From Acidobacteriota bacterium (GTDB taxonomy: Bacteria > Acidobacteriota > Terriglobia > Terriglobales > Acidobacteriaceae), in contig QIAR01000114.1 of the NCBI GenBank assembly GCA_003225595.1, positions 1 to 25,973 of the forward strand: 25,973 bases of DNA. Reading direction: 5' to 3'. Positions 13,444-22,318 of this stretch are shown here, piece after piece. Position numbers and translations under genes: made by a program. Each line of letters starts with the position of its first letter. Position 1 is the stretch's first letter. The notes beneath the pieces were generated by a model. The model searched no databases. It was given only the letters and a program-made list of their open reading frames with translations, and was not told the origin of the DNA.

Positions 13444-14820
13444 TTACGACTCTTTTTTCGGCTGTGGCGAAGTGTGTTTAGCGGCCTCTGTGCGCTGCCG
13501 CTTAATTTCTTCCAAGCGCTCTCGAACCCGTTTTTCCAGGCCTTCACTCGTGGGTTCGTAATAGATTCGGTTGCGCAGGTTGTCAGGCAGACACTGCATA
13601 TCGGCGACTTTTCCCTTGAGGTCGTGGGCGTAGCGGTAGCCTTCCCCGTAGCCAAGTCCTTTCATGAGGCCGGTAGGTGCATTGCGCAGATGCAGAGGGA
13701 CGGGTTCTGCCGCGGTTCGTTCCACATCCTGCTGCACCGCGTCATAAGCGGTGTAGAGCGCGTTGGATTTTGGAGCGATCGACAGGTACACCACTGCCTG
13801 GGCCAGCGCGAGGTTGCCTTCAGGCATGCCAATGAAATCCACGGCGTCGCGCGCGGCCATGCATAGAGAAAGTGCCTGCGGATCGGCGAGACCAATGTCT
13901 TCAACAGCCATGCGCACTACGCGACGCGCGATGTATAGCGGATCTTCGCCAGCTTCCAGCATCCGTCCCAGCCAGTACAGCGCTGCATCGGGGTCGCTAT
14001 TCCGCACGGATTTGTGCAGAGCCGAGATCAGGTTGTAGTGTTCTTCGCCGGCTTTGTCATAGAGCAGGACCCGTTTCTGCAGGGCATCCTGCACGATTTC
14101 GTCCGTGATCTCCGCGTCGACTTCTTTCCCCGAACGCTCGCGTGCCAGTGCGGACGCTACCTCCAGCACGTTGTATGCACTGCGCGCATCTCCGCTTGAG
14201 TAACTCGCGATTTTTTGCAAAGAATGGTCGGTAGCCCGCAGCTTCAGCCTACCCAGGCCGCGCTCTTCATCAGCTAGAGCCCGCTTCAGCAGCACGACAA
14301 TTTGATCTTCCGTCAGCGGCTTGAGAACGTACACACGGCAGCGGGAGAGCAGTGCGGAAATGATCTCAAAGGATGGATTCTCCGTGGTTGCCCCGATTAG
14401 CCGGATGTTGCCCTTTTCCACGTGCGGCAGGAATGCATCCTGTTGCGCCTTGTTGAAGCGATGGATTTCGTCGATGAAAACGATGGTCCGCGTGCCGTAC
14501 TGGCGTGCGCGCTCGGCCTCTGCCATGACCTGCTTGATTTCCTTTATTCCGGAGAGCACGGCGGAAAATTCGAGGAACTCCGCCTTTGTCATGTGCGCGA
14601 TGATCTTGGCCAGTGTGGTCTTGCCGGTGCCGGGCGGTCCCCAAAAGATGAGCGAACCCGTATCGTCCCGCTCGATCTGGGTGCGCAGCGGTTTCCCGGG
14701 CGCGATTAGGGGTTCCTGGCCAACAAACTCGTCGAGTGTGCGCGGACGCATGCGGTCGGCCAGCGGCCTGGTGCGGTCCGGCGCGCCTTCATCACTCGGC
14801 ATGGGTTGGAACAAGCTCAT
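13444..14820 (-). CDS. rarA: Replication-associated recombination protein A (RarA/MgsA AAA+ ATPase)
   Basis: A 458-aa AAA+ ATPase of the clamp-loader-like RarA/WRNIP1 family, which acts at stalled replication forks. Walker A GPPGTGKT (61-68), Walker B IVFIDEIH (113-120) and the sensor-1 loop LIGATTENPSFEI are intact. The N-terminal 'LADRMRPRTLDEFVGQ' is the family's conserved opening, and the C-terminal half carries the RarA tetramerisation domain (YNLISALHKSVRNSDPDAAL). Length is normal. The start ATG at 14820 has only a weak AGAAGA upstream. It is followed by the GAF/PP2C phosphatase gene. Confidence 0.95.
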   Translation of the reverse strand: MSLFQPMPSDEGAPDRTRPLADRMRPRTLDEFVGQEPLIAPGKPLRTQIERDDTGSLIFWGPPGTGKTTLAKIIAHMTKAEFLEFSAVLSGIKEIKQVMAEAERARQYGTRTIVFIDEIHRFNKAQQDAFLPHVEKGNIRLIGATTENPSFEIISALLSRCRVYVLKPLTEDQIVVLLKRALADEERGLGRLKLRATDHSLQKIASYSSGDARSAYNVLEVASALARERSGKEVDAEITDEIVQDALQKRVLLYDKAGEEHYNLISALHKSVRNSDPDAALYWLGRMLEAGEDPLYIARRVVRMAVEDIGLADPQALSLCMAARDAVDFIGMPEGNLALAQAVVYLSIAPKSNALYTAYDAVQQDVERTAAEPVPLHLRNAPTGLMKGLGYGEGYRYAHDLKGKVADMQCLPDNLRNRIYYEPTSEGLEKRVRERLEEIKRQRTEAAKHTSPQPKKES

Positions 14821-14874
14821 GGGTCTTCTGAATGTTGATTATCGACTGAATGCACCCCAAGTGATTTTCCGAAA

Positions 14875-14907
14875 TCGAAAATCAACAATCGATCGAAAAT
14901 CAACAAT
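14875..14907. repeat. Tandem direct repeat, 15-nt unit, period 18
   Basis: TCGAAAATCAACAAT occurs at 14875-14889 and again at 14893-14907, in the short spacer between the SpoU methyltransferase and rarA. The second copy overlaps the stop codon of the methyltransferase. Similar 'cgacaatc' words repeat in the spacer at 17249-17278. Confidence 0.6.
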
Positions 14908-15755
14908 TACTTTCTTTGCCTGGCTATCTCATACAGCAAAATGCTCGCCGCCACCCCCACGTTCAGCGACTCTACTTGTGGCGCATGGGGGATAGCGACT
15001 AATTCGTCCATTTGCGCCATGAATTCGCGCGGCACGCCCGCTCCCTCGCTGCCCACAAAAACCACGATCGCACTTGAGAACGCAACTCGATCTAGCGGGA
15101 GGCCTTTGTGCGACGAGGTTGCGACCAACCGAAATCCGTGTTCGCGCAGTTGGGGAATGACCTCGGCGAGTTTCACTTGTATGACCGGGAGCCGAAAGAT
15201 CGATCCCGCGGACGCCCGTACCACCTTAGAGTTAAAAGCGCTGACGGTCCCGTCTCCGAGGAGCACTCCGGCAGCGCCGAACGCCTCGGCCGAGCGCAGG
15301 ATCGTCCCCAGATTGCCCGGGTCTTGCACTCCAGCGAGCGCCAGAAGTGGACCGGCCTGAGCTTTCTCCAGCAGGATCTTCAGCGGGCTCTCACGCCATT
15401 GCACCAGCGCTGCGACACCCTGGGGCGTCTCGCTGGGGACAACTTCGGTGAACAATTTTTGCGGCAGAACGAGCGTTTCTACGTGTGCGCCGATCTGCGG
15501 CAGCAGACGTTCCGCCTTCACGATCGCCGCTTCGCTGAAGAATACAGCCCGGAACCGAAGCCCGCTGCGGATGGCCTCTTCCACGATCCGAAGGCCTTCG
15601 ATAGCACAATATCCATCCTTCGTCAGCTCGCCCCTCTGGAATGCGCGCCGCAGTTCCTTCAATAACGAATTGTGCCGGCTTTCAATGCGCCGCAGACGCT
15701 CCCGCGAGGGGGAGGCGGCGGGCCTTAAAGCGGCATTTTTCTTCACTTCTGCCAA
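14907..15755 (-). CDS. TrmH/SpoU-family RNA 2'-O-methyltransferase
   Basis: A 282-aa SAM-dependent ribose methyltransferase. The N-terminal substrate-binding part (about 20-120) is followed by a SPOUT knot domain. Motif 1 is GVQDPGNLGTILRSAEAFG (142-160) with N148 and R154, motif 2 is FVGSEGAGV (233-241), and motif 3 is IPHAPQVESLNVGVAASILLYE (255-276). This sets the class (23S rRNA or tRNA 2'-O-methylation); the exact RNA site cannot be told. The only full-length start in frame is a TTG at 15755 with a poor SD; a GTG at 15746 is an alternative. It lies upstream of rarA on the same strand and is divergent from the threonylcarbamoyl-AMP synthase. Confidence 0.92.
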   Translation of the reverse strand: MAEVKKNAALRPAASPSRERLRRIESRHNSLLKELRRAFQRGELTKDGYCAIEGLRIVEEAIRSGLRFRAVFFSEAAIVKAERLLPQIGAHVETLVLPQKLFTEVVPSETPQGVAALVQWRESPLKILLEKAQAGPLLALAGVQDPGNLGTILRSAEAFGAAGVLLGDGTVSAFNSKVVRASAGSIFRLPVIQVKLAEVIPQLREHGFRLVATSSHKGLPLDRVAFSSAIVVFVGSEGAGVPREFMAQMDELVAIPHAPQVESLNVGVAASILLYEIARQRK

Positions 15756-15881
15756 GCTGGATCAGCATACTACGCTGGTTTGGGTGGTGTCCGGACACCA
15801 TCATGGTTTGGCTCGGCTTGCAGCACTTCTCCATGTTATGGTAGGGTTCGCCATCCCAAGGCAGCCTTGGAAGGAAACTTA

Positions 15882-16529
15882 GTGCGCGCGGAAATTGTCA
15901 AGATTAGTTCCGACAACCCGGAAGTTTCACTGGTGAAATACACGGCCGAGCAGATTCGCGCCGGTCAGGTCCTGGGGATGCCGACGGATACCTTTTACGG
16001 CTTGGCCGCGGATCCCTTCAATCTACGCGCGGTCGAGCGCGTGTACGAAATCAAATCGCGCTCCCGGCACAAGCCGCTATCACTACTTATCGAGAGCGTG
16101 GACCAGGCCGAGCAACTGGCCCGTCCCCTGCCCGAGGAATTCTACAAACTGGCACGCCGCTTCTGGCCGGGGCCTCTGACTATAATCGTGAAGGCCGCTT
16201 CACGCCTGCCGCTGAAAGTCACCGCCAACACGGGCAACGTCGCCCTGCGAGTGCCTGCCGCCAAGATTCCTCTAGAGGTGGTGAAAGCCGCGGGAATTCC
16301 CATCACAGCGACTTCCGCTAACCTGAGTGGCGCCGCCGAATGCACCAGCGCACAGCAGGTGAGCGATCAACTGATGGACCGCATATCGATCATCGTGGAT
16401 GGAGGGACTTCGCCGCGCGAAGTGGCCTCCACCATCGTCGATCTGACCGATGACGAGGCCCGCTGGCGCGTGCTGCGGGAAGGCGCTATTCCCACTGCTG
16501 AGATCTCTGAGTTTTTCGCGCAGGGATGA
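15882..16529 (+). CDS. L-threonylcarbamoyladenylate synthase (t6A37 tRNA modification)
   Basis: Makes threonylcarbamoyl-AMP from threonine, bicarbonate and ATP for the universal t6A37 modification of ANN-decoding tRNAs. The 215-aa YrdC-fold protein has MPTDTFYGLAADP (33-45), the KxR-type stretch KSRSRHKPLSLLI (58-70), RFWPGPLTII and a C-terminal TSANLSGA. It lacks the extra Sua5 C-terminal domain, so it is the short YrdC/YwlC form. The GTG at 15882 is preferred over the frame start at 15780 because AAGGA lies about 7 nt upstream and the family begins there. The downstream YdcF-like gene overlaps it by 4 bp (ATGA). Confidence 0.93.
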   Translation: MRAEIVKISSDNPEVSLVKYTAEQIRAGQVLGMPTDTFYGLAADPFNLRAVERVYEIKSRSRHKPLSLLIESVDQAEQLARPLPEEFYKLARRFWPGPLTIIVKAASRLPLKVTANTGNVALRVPAAKIPLEVVKAAGIPITATSANLSGAAECTSAQQVSDQLMDRISIIVDGGTSPREVASTIVDLTDDEARWRVLREGAIPTAEISEFFAQG

Positions 16530-17146
16530 ACGAGTTAGCAACGAACCGGCTTTCACGCAGCCATTGGATCTGGCGGGCGATGGGGCTGGTCACGTTGGCG
16601 GCTGGTGTCCTTATAGCTGCAACCGCGGTGCGCATTGTACGCGTGGCATCGCGAGCGGATCTCCGGCCAGCGGATGCTATCGTCGTCTTCGGCGCCGCAG
16701 AATACGCAGGCCACCCCTCTCCCGTGTACCGCGCCCGCCTGGATCATGCCTACGACCTCTTCCAGCGTGGCATTGCCCCGGTGGTCATCACGACCGGCGG
16801 TTTCGGTTACGATCCCGATTTCAGCGAAGGCGGGGTCGGACGCGACTACCTGATGCATCGCGGCATCCCTGAGCGCAGTCTGATCGCGGAAACTCAGAGC
16901 TCACACAGCGCGCAGTCCGCCGTACGGGTTGCTGTCATCATGCATGCTAACGGGATGGGCAGTTGCGTGGCGGTGAGCGATGAGTACCATGTTTTTCGCA
17001 TCAAGGAATTGTTGGAGCACCAGGGACTCAAGGTCTACGTCGCACCCCGTTCTGGCTCCCGCCCGCATACGCGCTGGCAACGCTGCTTGGCCTTGCTACG
17101 CGAATCTGTCAGTTATCTGTTATGGCGGCTGCACCTTCCGGTGTAG
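16526..17146 (+). CDS. YdcF/SanA-like DUF218 membrane-anchored protein
   Basis: A 206-aa protein with one N-terminal membrane helix (about 17-38) and a DUF218 domain (about 48-190) outside or at the membrane. VVFGAAEYAGHPSPVYRARLDHAYDLF, the strand VVITTGG, the helix SAQSAVRVAVIM and VSDEYHVFRIKELL are the conserved pieces. Family members are linked to envelope integrity or cell-wall functions (SanA), but the reaction is not established. It starts inside the stop of the threonylcarbamoyl-AMP synthase gene (ATGA overlap), so translation is probably coupled, though no functional link between the two is known. Confidence 0.88.
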   Translation: MNELATNRLSRSHWIWRAMGLVTLAAGVLIAATAVRIVRVASRADLRPADAIVVFGAAEYAGHPSPVYRARLDHAYDLFQRGIAPVVITTGGFGYDPDFSEGGVGRDYLMHRGIPERSLIAETQSSHSAQSAVRVAVIMHANGMGSCVAVSDEYHVFRIKELLEHQGLKVYVAPRSGSRPHTRWQRCLALLRESVSYLLWRLHLPV

Positions 17147-17248
17147 AAACCCGGTCGAGAATCAAAGTGGGACATGAGCAACCGCGATGTGAACGGTCTT
17201 CGAACTCGTCCATGCGCACCTGCCTACTGGAGGGCGATACTCGTCAAC

Positions 17249-17286
17249 CGACAATCCGTGATCCAAGAATCGACAATCGGCAATTC
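17249..17286. repeat. Short direct repeats in spacer (cgacaatc, period 22)
   Basis: CGACAATC occurs at 17249-17256 and 17271-17278, the second within 'aatcgacaatcggcaatt'. They lie in the 140-bp convergent spacer between the YdcF-like gene and the DinB-like gene. The wording resembles the 14875-14907 repeat. Confidence 0.4.
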
Positions 17287-17811
17287 TCACCAACCCATTC
17301 TCTCCCGCAGCGAGGTGATATGAGCTACGTGGTGCCGCCCATGCCATGAATAGAGCGCCACGTTCTTTTCCAGACTGACAACGCCTAGATCGGGATGACG
17401 GAAGGTGCGCTTCCAATCTTCCGACTTCATCGAGCGCAACATCAGTACCCATCGCTTGTGCAACGAATCGAGGAGCGCCAGAGAAAGCTCGATGGGGGCT
17501 GTTTTTGCTTCCTGCAATTCTGCCCATCGATCTTCGTAGTAGGGCTTGATGGTGGGTTCATCTTCGGTTAGAGCCAGTTTGAAGCGAACATAAGAATTCA
17601 GGTGACTGTCTGGCAGATGGTGCACCACCTGGCGCACGGTCCAGCCACCGGGACGGTAGGGAGTATTGAGCTTCTCCTGTGAAAGCCCCTGCACTGCAGC
17701 GCCCAGCTTGGCCGGCGTCTGCTCGATATCATCAATGAACTTTTGGCGGTCTGTTTCTGTAGAAGAACCGTCGAAGGTGAATTTTCCGATCGGATACCGC
17801 AAGTCGCTCAT
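17287..17811 (-). CDS. DinB/YfiT-type putative metal-dependent hydrolase or transferase
   Basis: A 174-aa four-helix-bundle protein. Residues about 54-70 (RPGGWTVRQVVHHLPDSH) are the YfiT signature, and SWHGRHHVAHI (156-165) supplies the second and third His of the usual metal triad (H64/65, H160/161, H164). YfiT relatives include bacillithiol-linked S-transferases and a putative hydrolase, so the substrate (a thiol or drug) is not set here. Length is normal. GGAGG lies 5 nt upstream of the ATG at 17811. It is convergent with the YdcF-like gene. Confidence 0.88.
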   Translation of the reverse strand: MSDLRYPIGKFTFDGSSTETDRQKFIDDIEQTPAKLGAAVQGLSQEKLNTPYRPGGWTVRQVVHHLPDSHLNSYVRFKLALTEDEPTIKPYYEDRWAELQEAKTAPIELSLALLDSLHKRWVLMLRSMKSEDWKRTFRHPDLGVVSLEKNVALYSWHGRHHVAHITSLRERMGW

Positions 17812-17864
17812 GTGTGCCTCCGCGGAAATTAAAGCATAAACGTTAGATGAGGGCTTGCAGAGAC

Positions 17865-18653
17865 CTACCGGAGCAGTGCCATGACCCTCACTGGCCCGCC
17901 CGAGCCCCCTTCGAGCTTCATCGGCGCCACTACGACGATAGCTCCTGTCTCCGGCGTCCGATCGAGGTTAGTAACGTTTTCCAGATGGTAAAGACTGCGA
18001 GCCAGAGTGTACTGGTGCACCTCAAAATTCTTTGACGGACCATAGTCCACGCTGAGGGTATCGATTCCTAACCCGAGCACGTTCCGGCCTTCGACCAGAA
18101 AATGTGCAGCATCGACGGAGTATCCCGGGAAGTGCATGACGCCCTTGCCGTCCGCATCGCGATAGTCCTTCTCAGAATCCCATCGTGATGCCCATCCGGT
18201 GCGCGCCATGACCACCGCCCCGAAAGGCATCTGGCCATTCTTTTGCTCCCATTGCGCGATGTCTTCGACCGAAAGTCGATAGTCCGCATTGTTGCGAACC
18301 TTGCTGCTGATATCGATCACAACCAGCGGCGCAATCAGCCTCTCCGGCGGAATCTGATCGACGGTCCAACTGCCTGGAGCGAAATGCGCTGGAGCATCAA
18401 TATGCGTGCCGAAGTGTTCCGGCAGGGAGATATTGCGGGCGTAGTAGTGATCCTTCTCGATGGTCGCGACCGTTTTTACTTGGTAGGCAGATTTCTCCGC
18501 AAGCTCGTAAGTTGGGACCTTCTCGTTGACGCTATGCGTCAGGTCGACGACGCCACGAAACCCGGCGGGTTGCACCGGATCGGCGTGCCGCTGCCCAAAC
18601 AGCAACAATCCTACGGCCAGCGCGCAACCAATAACAAACGTAAGAAACTTCAT
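17865..18653 (-). CDS. Exported cyclase-family protein (kynurenine formamidase-like fold)
   Basis: A 262-aa metal-dependent hydrolase of the cyclase (Pfam cyclase / KynB-like) family. The metal motif HFGTHIDAPAHF (residues 80-91, H80, H84, D86, H90) is intact. Strands VVDLTHSVNEKVPTY near the N-terminus and IGTHIDAP-like sequence are typical. An N-terminal hydrophobic segment (about 3-20, FLTFVIGCALAVGLLLFG) is a signal peptide or anchor, so it likely acts in the periplasm, unlike cytosolic kynurenine formamidase. The substrate is unknown. The ATG at 18653 is chosen over the TTG at 18677 as the one directly before the signal. It is 53 bp upstream of the DinB-like gene, same strand, and possibly co-transcribed. 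Confidence 0.88.
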   Translation of the reverse strand: MKFLTFVIGCALAVGLLLFGQRHADPVQPAGFRGVVDLTHSVNEKVPTYELAEKSAYQVKTVATIEKDHYYARNISLPEHFGTHIDAPAHFAPGSWTVDQIPPERLIAPLVVIDISSKVRNNADYRLSVEDIAQWEQKNGQMPFGAVVMARTGWASRWDSEKDYRDADGKGVMHFPGYSVDAAHFLVEGRNVLGLGIDTLSVDYGPSKNFEVHQYTLARSLYHLENVTNLDRTPETGAIVVVAPMKLEGGSGGPVRVMALLR

Positions 18654-18858
18654 TACTCTTCTGCCGATCCGTCTCAAGCAATCCAGTCAGTTGCAATTGA
18701 GAAGGGTTCTGGTGGAAAAAGGAGAAGCAAACCCAAACTACCTTATTCGGATGCATCCTCGTTCTGGATGGTTCTTTAATTTTCGCCTGCAGGGATCAGA
18801 TGTTCAACAAACCGACGGACATGGGCCGATGGGTTATTGGTTGCTGTCAACCCAGAAG

Positions 18859-19650
18859 TTAGGATAATAGGAAGGCAAGAAGAGCTGCTATTCCGGTACT
18901 GAGGAAATTGACTCCATCGTTGTTGAGAACACGCTTGCGCTCCAGGGATGCACCAAGCAGGCTATCGGCCAACATGCCTGCAATGGCTGCCGCGGCGCAT
19001 AACCCAGACGAACTTTTAGGCAGCAGGCCTGTGACCACGCACACAACCGTCACCAGCGACGCTGCCACAACTCCCGCCGCCGTTCCGGCGACGCTGATTC
19101 CGCCATCCGTGCCTGCCGGCACTTGTTCCCAGGTTGTGATCAGATTTGCATTCGCGCTCATAGCCTGTCCATATTCGCTGGATACAGTATCGGCCGCCGC
19201 CTCCGCCAGCGCCGCTGCACATGCCAAGAGGAAAACCTGATCACTTCGGATCGAGAAGAGCACCGCGCAGAAAGCTGCGACCCCCAAATTAGCGAGCACC
19301 TGGGAGGCCGTCCTCCCATCCCGTCTCTCAGCCGTTCCACGGCGCAGTTTGCGTGCGTAACCCAATCGTGTGCTGATCCATGTCAGCAAGAAAACTGAAA
19401 ACAGGGCGAGGAACGCACCCAGCCCAGCGCTGGCATAGAGCAAGAAGGAAACCGCCGCTCCTGCCACAGCACCGGAGGCGCTGACGCCCCGTATCAAGCG
19501 GGCCAGCATGGCGAACCCGACTGTCACTGCGACAGCCATCCACACACGCGCGCCACCAGTTGCTGCCCAGCCGCCGATTTCGCTGATTGAAGCCATCACA
19601 TTTCCCAGCATGGCAACTCGTAATCCGGGTTGCAAGTAGGGCATATACAT
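18859..19650 (-). CDS. DUF92 family integral membrane protein
   Basis: A 263-aa polytopic membrane protein of the DUF92 / TIGR00297 family, related to phytyl-phosphate kinase VTE6. Six or so hydrophobic segments appear, for example VWMAVAVTVGFAMLARLI, GAVAGAAVSFLLYASAGLGAF, FLALFSVFLLTWIST, LANLGVAAFCAVLFS, AGTAAGVVAASLVTVVCVVTG and IAALLAFLLS. The conserved parts are 'ASGAVAG', 'KLRRGTAERRDGRTASQVLAN', 'ADTVSSEYGQ' and 'LADSLLGASLERKRVLNNDGVNFLST'. A kinase-like role on isoprenoid phosphates is plausible by relation only. Start choice is open: ATG at 19650, with in-frame ATGs at 19644, 19611 and 19596. It is divergent from ku. Confidence 0.85.
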   Translation of the reverse strand: MYMPYLQPGLRVAMLGNVMASISEIGGWAATGGARVWMAVAVTVGFAMLARLIRGVSASGAVAGAAVSFLLYASAGLGAFLALFSVFLLTWISTRLGYARKLRRGTAERRDGRTASQVLANLGVAAFCAVLFSIRSDQVFLLACAAALAEAAADTVSSEYGQAMSANANLITTWEQVPAGTDGGISVAGTAAGVVAASLVTVVCVVTGLLPKSSSGLCAAAAIAGMLADSLLGASLERKRVLNNDGVNFLSTGIAALLAFLLS

Positions 19651-19804
19651 ACAACATAGTGTGCCCTTTTGCCACTATGTGCTACTGGTCGTGGGTTTGG
19701 GTTCGTATTCTTGATACTCAATGCTGCATCAAAACGGGGGTTGTAGGCTAAACTTTCTACGCTGGCGCGGCTCTCTCTGGCGCCGGATCGATTCGGGGTG
19801 AACT

Positions 19805-20650
19805 ATGGCAGCTTCAGTCTGGTCTGGTTACCTAACCTTCGGTTTGATCTCCATGCCGGTGCGTCTTTTCTCCGGCGCGCGCAGTTCGGGAGTTTCCTTC
19901 CACATGCTGCATCGCGACGATTTGCATCGCATCAAGCAGCAGCTTTATTGTCCTGCCGACAACCGCGTAGTGGAGCGCAGCGAAATCGTCAAGGGCTACG
20001 AGTATCGCAAGGACGAATACGTCGTCATCGAGCCCGAGGAGATCAAGAAGATCGAGCCCAAGACCGCCAAGACGATGGAAATCCTCGAGTTCGTGAAATC
20101 CACCGAGGTCGATCCCGTTTACTTCGAGTCCTCATACTACATGCTTCCCGAGGAGGCCGGTCGTCGCCCCTATGCCCTCCTCACGCGGGCTCTAGAAGAA
20201 AGCGAATTTGTCGCCATCGCGAAGCTAACCATGCACAACCGCGAGTACACGGTTTTCCTGCGTCCTTATGACGGCGGCATGATGCTGCACACCATGTACT
20301 ACGCTGAGGAGGTGCGTGAGGTAAAGGATTTTGGCCGTCCCGACGTAGAACTCAAAGAAGCGGAAGTCAAAGTTGCCCACCAATTGATTGAAGCGCTCGC
20401 CGACGAATGGAATCCGGAAAAATACCACGATACGTTCCAGGACAATCTGAAGAAACTCATCGAAACGAAACTCGAAGGTGGCGAGATTACTCCGGTTGAG
20501 AAGCCAAAGAAACTGGCGCCAGTCGTGGACTTGATGGCTGCTCTCAAGCAGAGCCTGGCACAGACCGAAGGCAAGAAGAAGCCGGCTGCAAGCGCGGCGC
20601 GCGAGGTCGCTGCGGCCCCGGTCCGCAAGCCCAGCCGCAAAAGGGCGTGA
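19805..20650 (+). CDS. ku: Ku homolog, non-homologous end joining
   Basis: Forms a homodimeric ring on DNA double-strand ends and recruits LigD for end joining. The 281-aa protein shows the bacterial Ku core from SVWSGYLTFGLISMPVRLFSG (4-24) through CPADNRVVERSEIVKGYEY and DPVYFESSYYMLPE to the C-terminal domain NPEKYHDTFQDNLKKLIETK. A Lys/Ala/Arg-rich tail (about 240-281) matches the basic extension seen in many bacterial Ku proteins, thought to aid DNA binding. The ATG at 19805 has GGGGTG 4 nt upstream. No ligD is visible in the window, so it is unlinked to its usual partner here. Confidence 0.96.
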   Translation: MAASVWSGYLTFGLISMPVRLFSGARSSGVSFHMLHRDDLHRIKQQLYCPADNRVVERSEIVKGYEYRKDEYVVIEPEEIKKIEPKTAKTMEILEFVKSTEVDPVYFESSYYMLPEEAGRRPYALLTRALEESEFVAIAKLTMHNREYTVFLRPYDGGMMLHTMYYAEEVREVKDFGRPDVELKEAEVKVAHQLIEALADEWNPEKYHDTFQDNLKKLIETKLEGGEITPVEKPKKLAPVVDLMAALKQSLAQTEGKKKPAASAAREVAAAPVRKPSRKRA

Positions 20651-20908
20651 GAATCAGCGAGCAGCTTTCAGCCCTTAGCTATCGGCCATCAGCATTTAGT
20701 CAAACGCACGATGGAGAATGGAACTGCTCTCTGGCTCCGTTTCTGGTGCCATCTTCCCTGTCCTCACTCTTCGTAGCTGATAGGTAATGACACGACTAGC
20801 AACCGACGACCGCTCCTGCTTTTGTGGTGCTTAAGTTCTCTTCCCTTTAGAATAGAGAATTCTTCCTGAGCACACTGTGAATACTCATGTCTCACTGACG
20901 GGGTGCCG

Positions 20909-22318
20909 ATGAGGTTTTTGCGCAAGCCACTTCTGGCGGTGGTTCTGGTTCTCTTCTCGATTCTGCTATGGGCCAGCTGCGGAGATACGTTCCGTCCCGT
21001 GGTGATTCCGACCCCTCCGGCTCCACCTGATTCCAGCAACTTCCGCGCCGTCTTCGTCGTGAATAGCAACGGGCCGGCAAACCCCGGAACCGGTATGCAG
21101 ATTGACGTCTCAGGCGATACCAACGTGGGCACGGCAAAACTGGGCTTGGGGCCAGTACACGCCGCGGTGCAGCCGTCCGGAACTGCCCATGTTTTTGTGG
21201 CGAACAGTCTCGACGACACCGTGGCCAGCTTCGCTCCCGCGCCGCCTTGTCCCGCGACGCCGTGTCCGGTCAGCGCGCTTGGCACCGTCAGTTTTAGTAG
21301 TCTGCCCGCTGGCTCTACCCCGGTTTTCGTGCACACCACCGAGAACAATACTGTTTACGTGGCCAACGCGGGTACCTCGACGGTTGCTGCCATCAACATT
21401 AGCTCAAATGTCGTGACCAACATCATTTGTACTGTACCAATAGCACCAGGAGAATCGTGTCCCGTCGGCGCGAACCCGGTAGCTCTCACGGAGACTCCCG
21501 ATGCCCGAAAGCTGTACGCAGTCAATCAGGGAAACAGTTCAGTTACCAGCATCAATCCGCTCGACAAGAGCATCAACATGACGATCACGGACCCAACCAT
21601 CAATGCTCCTGTCTGGGCGGTGGCGCGCGCTGATAGCGCCCGAGTGTATGTTCTGAGCAGTCAAGGGAACGGCAATCTCGCAGTGATCGATTCCCTCACG
21701 GATACTCTGCTGCCCAACAGTATTTCGATGGGAGCAGGCGCTAACTTCATGCTGTATGACAAGAGTCTGAATCGTCTATACATCACAAATCCCGCCGCTA
21801 ATACACTTACGATTGTTGATGTAGCAGCCGATCCACCCAAATTGATCGCGACTTTGAACCTGACCACCGGCTTAAATCCGTTGTGCCCGGTTGGTTGCCT
21901 GTCGGTCACGGCATTGCCTGATGGCAGTCGTGCCTACGTTGCCAGCGCCCAGGAGACTTCCACCTGCCCAACGGGAGTGAGTTTGCCGTGTCTCATTTCT
22001 GACGTGACAGTTATCAACGCGAGCAGCAACACCATCACAAAGACGATCTCTCTCCCCACAGTTCCCGTTGTCGCCAGCTGCGCCTCCACAGCAGCGCCGG
22101 CAATAGCGGGTACGCGATTTCGGATTTCGACTGCTTCTGCCGGAGATAGTTCTCGTGTCTATGTGGGAAATTGTGATGCGGGAAATATATCCATTATCCG
22201 CACCTTGGACGAGACGCCAGTTTTGAGTTTGCCAGCTCCGGTAAGCGCCGGTCAGCCTCCACCCGGCAGCACCCAACCTCCTCCTCAGAACCCGGTCTTT
22301 GTTCTCGCGGGTCCGTGA
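20909..22318 (+). CDS. YVTN/beta-propeller lipoprotein
   Basis: A 469-aa probable envelope lipoprotein. The signal segment (1-20, MRFLRKPLLAVVLVLFSILL) ends in WASC with C24 as the likely lipidated Cys, an imperfect lipobox. After a Pro-rich neck it has several YVTN-type beta-propeller blades with recurring 'xVYVANAGTSTVAAINISSN', 'KLYAVNQGNSSVTSINP', 'RLYITNPAANTLTIVDV' and 'YVASAQ...' modules. It ends in a Pro-rich tail. Paired Cys within the propeller (CPATPC, CTVPIAPGESC, CPVGC, CLISDVT) may form disulphides. Such propellers are usually binding or scaffold domains; the ligand is unknown. The ATG at 20909 is preferred over a GTG at 20903, with GGGG 5 nt upstream. Confidence 0.88.
   Translation: MRFLRKPLLAVVLVLFSILLWASCGDTFRPVVIPTPPAPPDSSNFRAVFVVNSNGPANPGTGMQIDVSGDTNVGTAKLGLGPVHAAVQPSGTAHVFVANSLDDTVASFAPAPPCPATPCPVSALGTVSFSSLPAGSTPVFVHTTENNTVYVANAGTSTVAAINISSNVVTNIICTVPIAPGESCPVGANPVALTETPDARKLYAVNQGNSSVTSINPLDKSINMTITDPTINAPVWAVARADSARVYVLSSQGNGNLAVIDSLTDTLLPNSISMGAGANFMLYDKSLNRLYITNPAANTLTIVDVAADPPKLIATLNLTTGLNPLCPVGCLSVTALPDGSRAYVASAQETSTCPTGVSLPCLISDVTVINASSNTITKTISLPTVPVVASCASTAAPAIAGTRFRISTASAGDSSRVYVGNCDAGNISIIRTLDETPVLSLPAPVSAGQPPPGSTQPPPQNPVFVLAGP

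Noticed and set aside
12948..13481. 177-codon plus-strand ORF
   Set aside because: Antisense to the GAF part of the phosphatase; no domain of its own.
14321..14995. 224-codon plus-strand ORF
   Set aside because: Antisense to rarA and the methyltransferase; its composition mirrors the real genes.
20764..21348. 194-codon minus-strand ORF
   Set aside because: It is antisense to the 5' part of the beta-propeller lipoprotein gene, has no domain, and its composition follows from the plus-strand gene.
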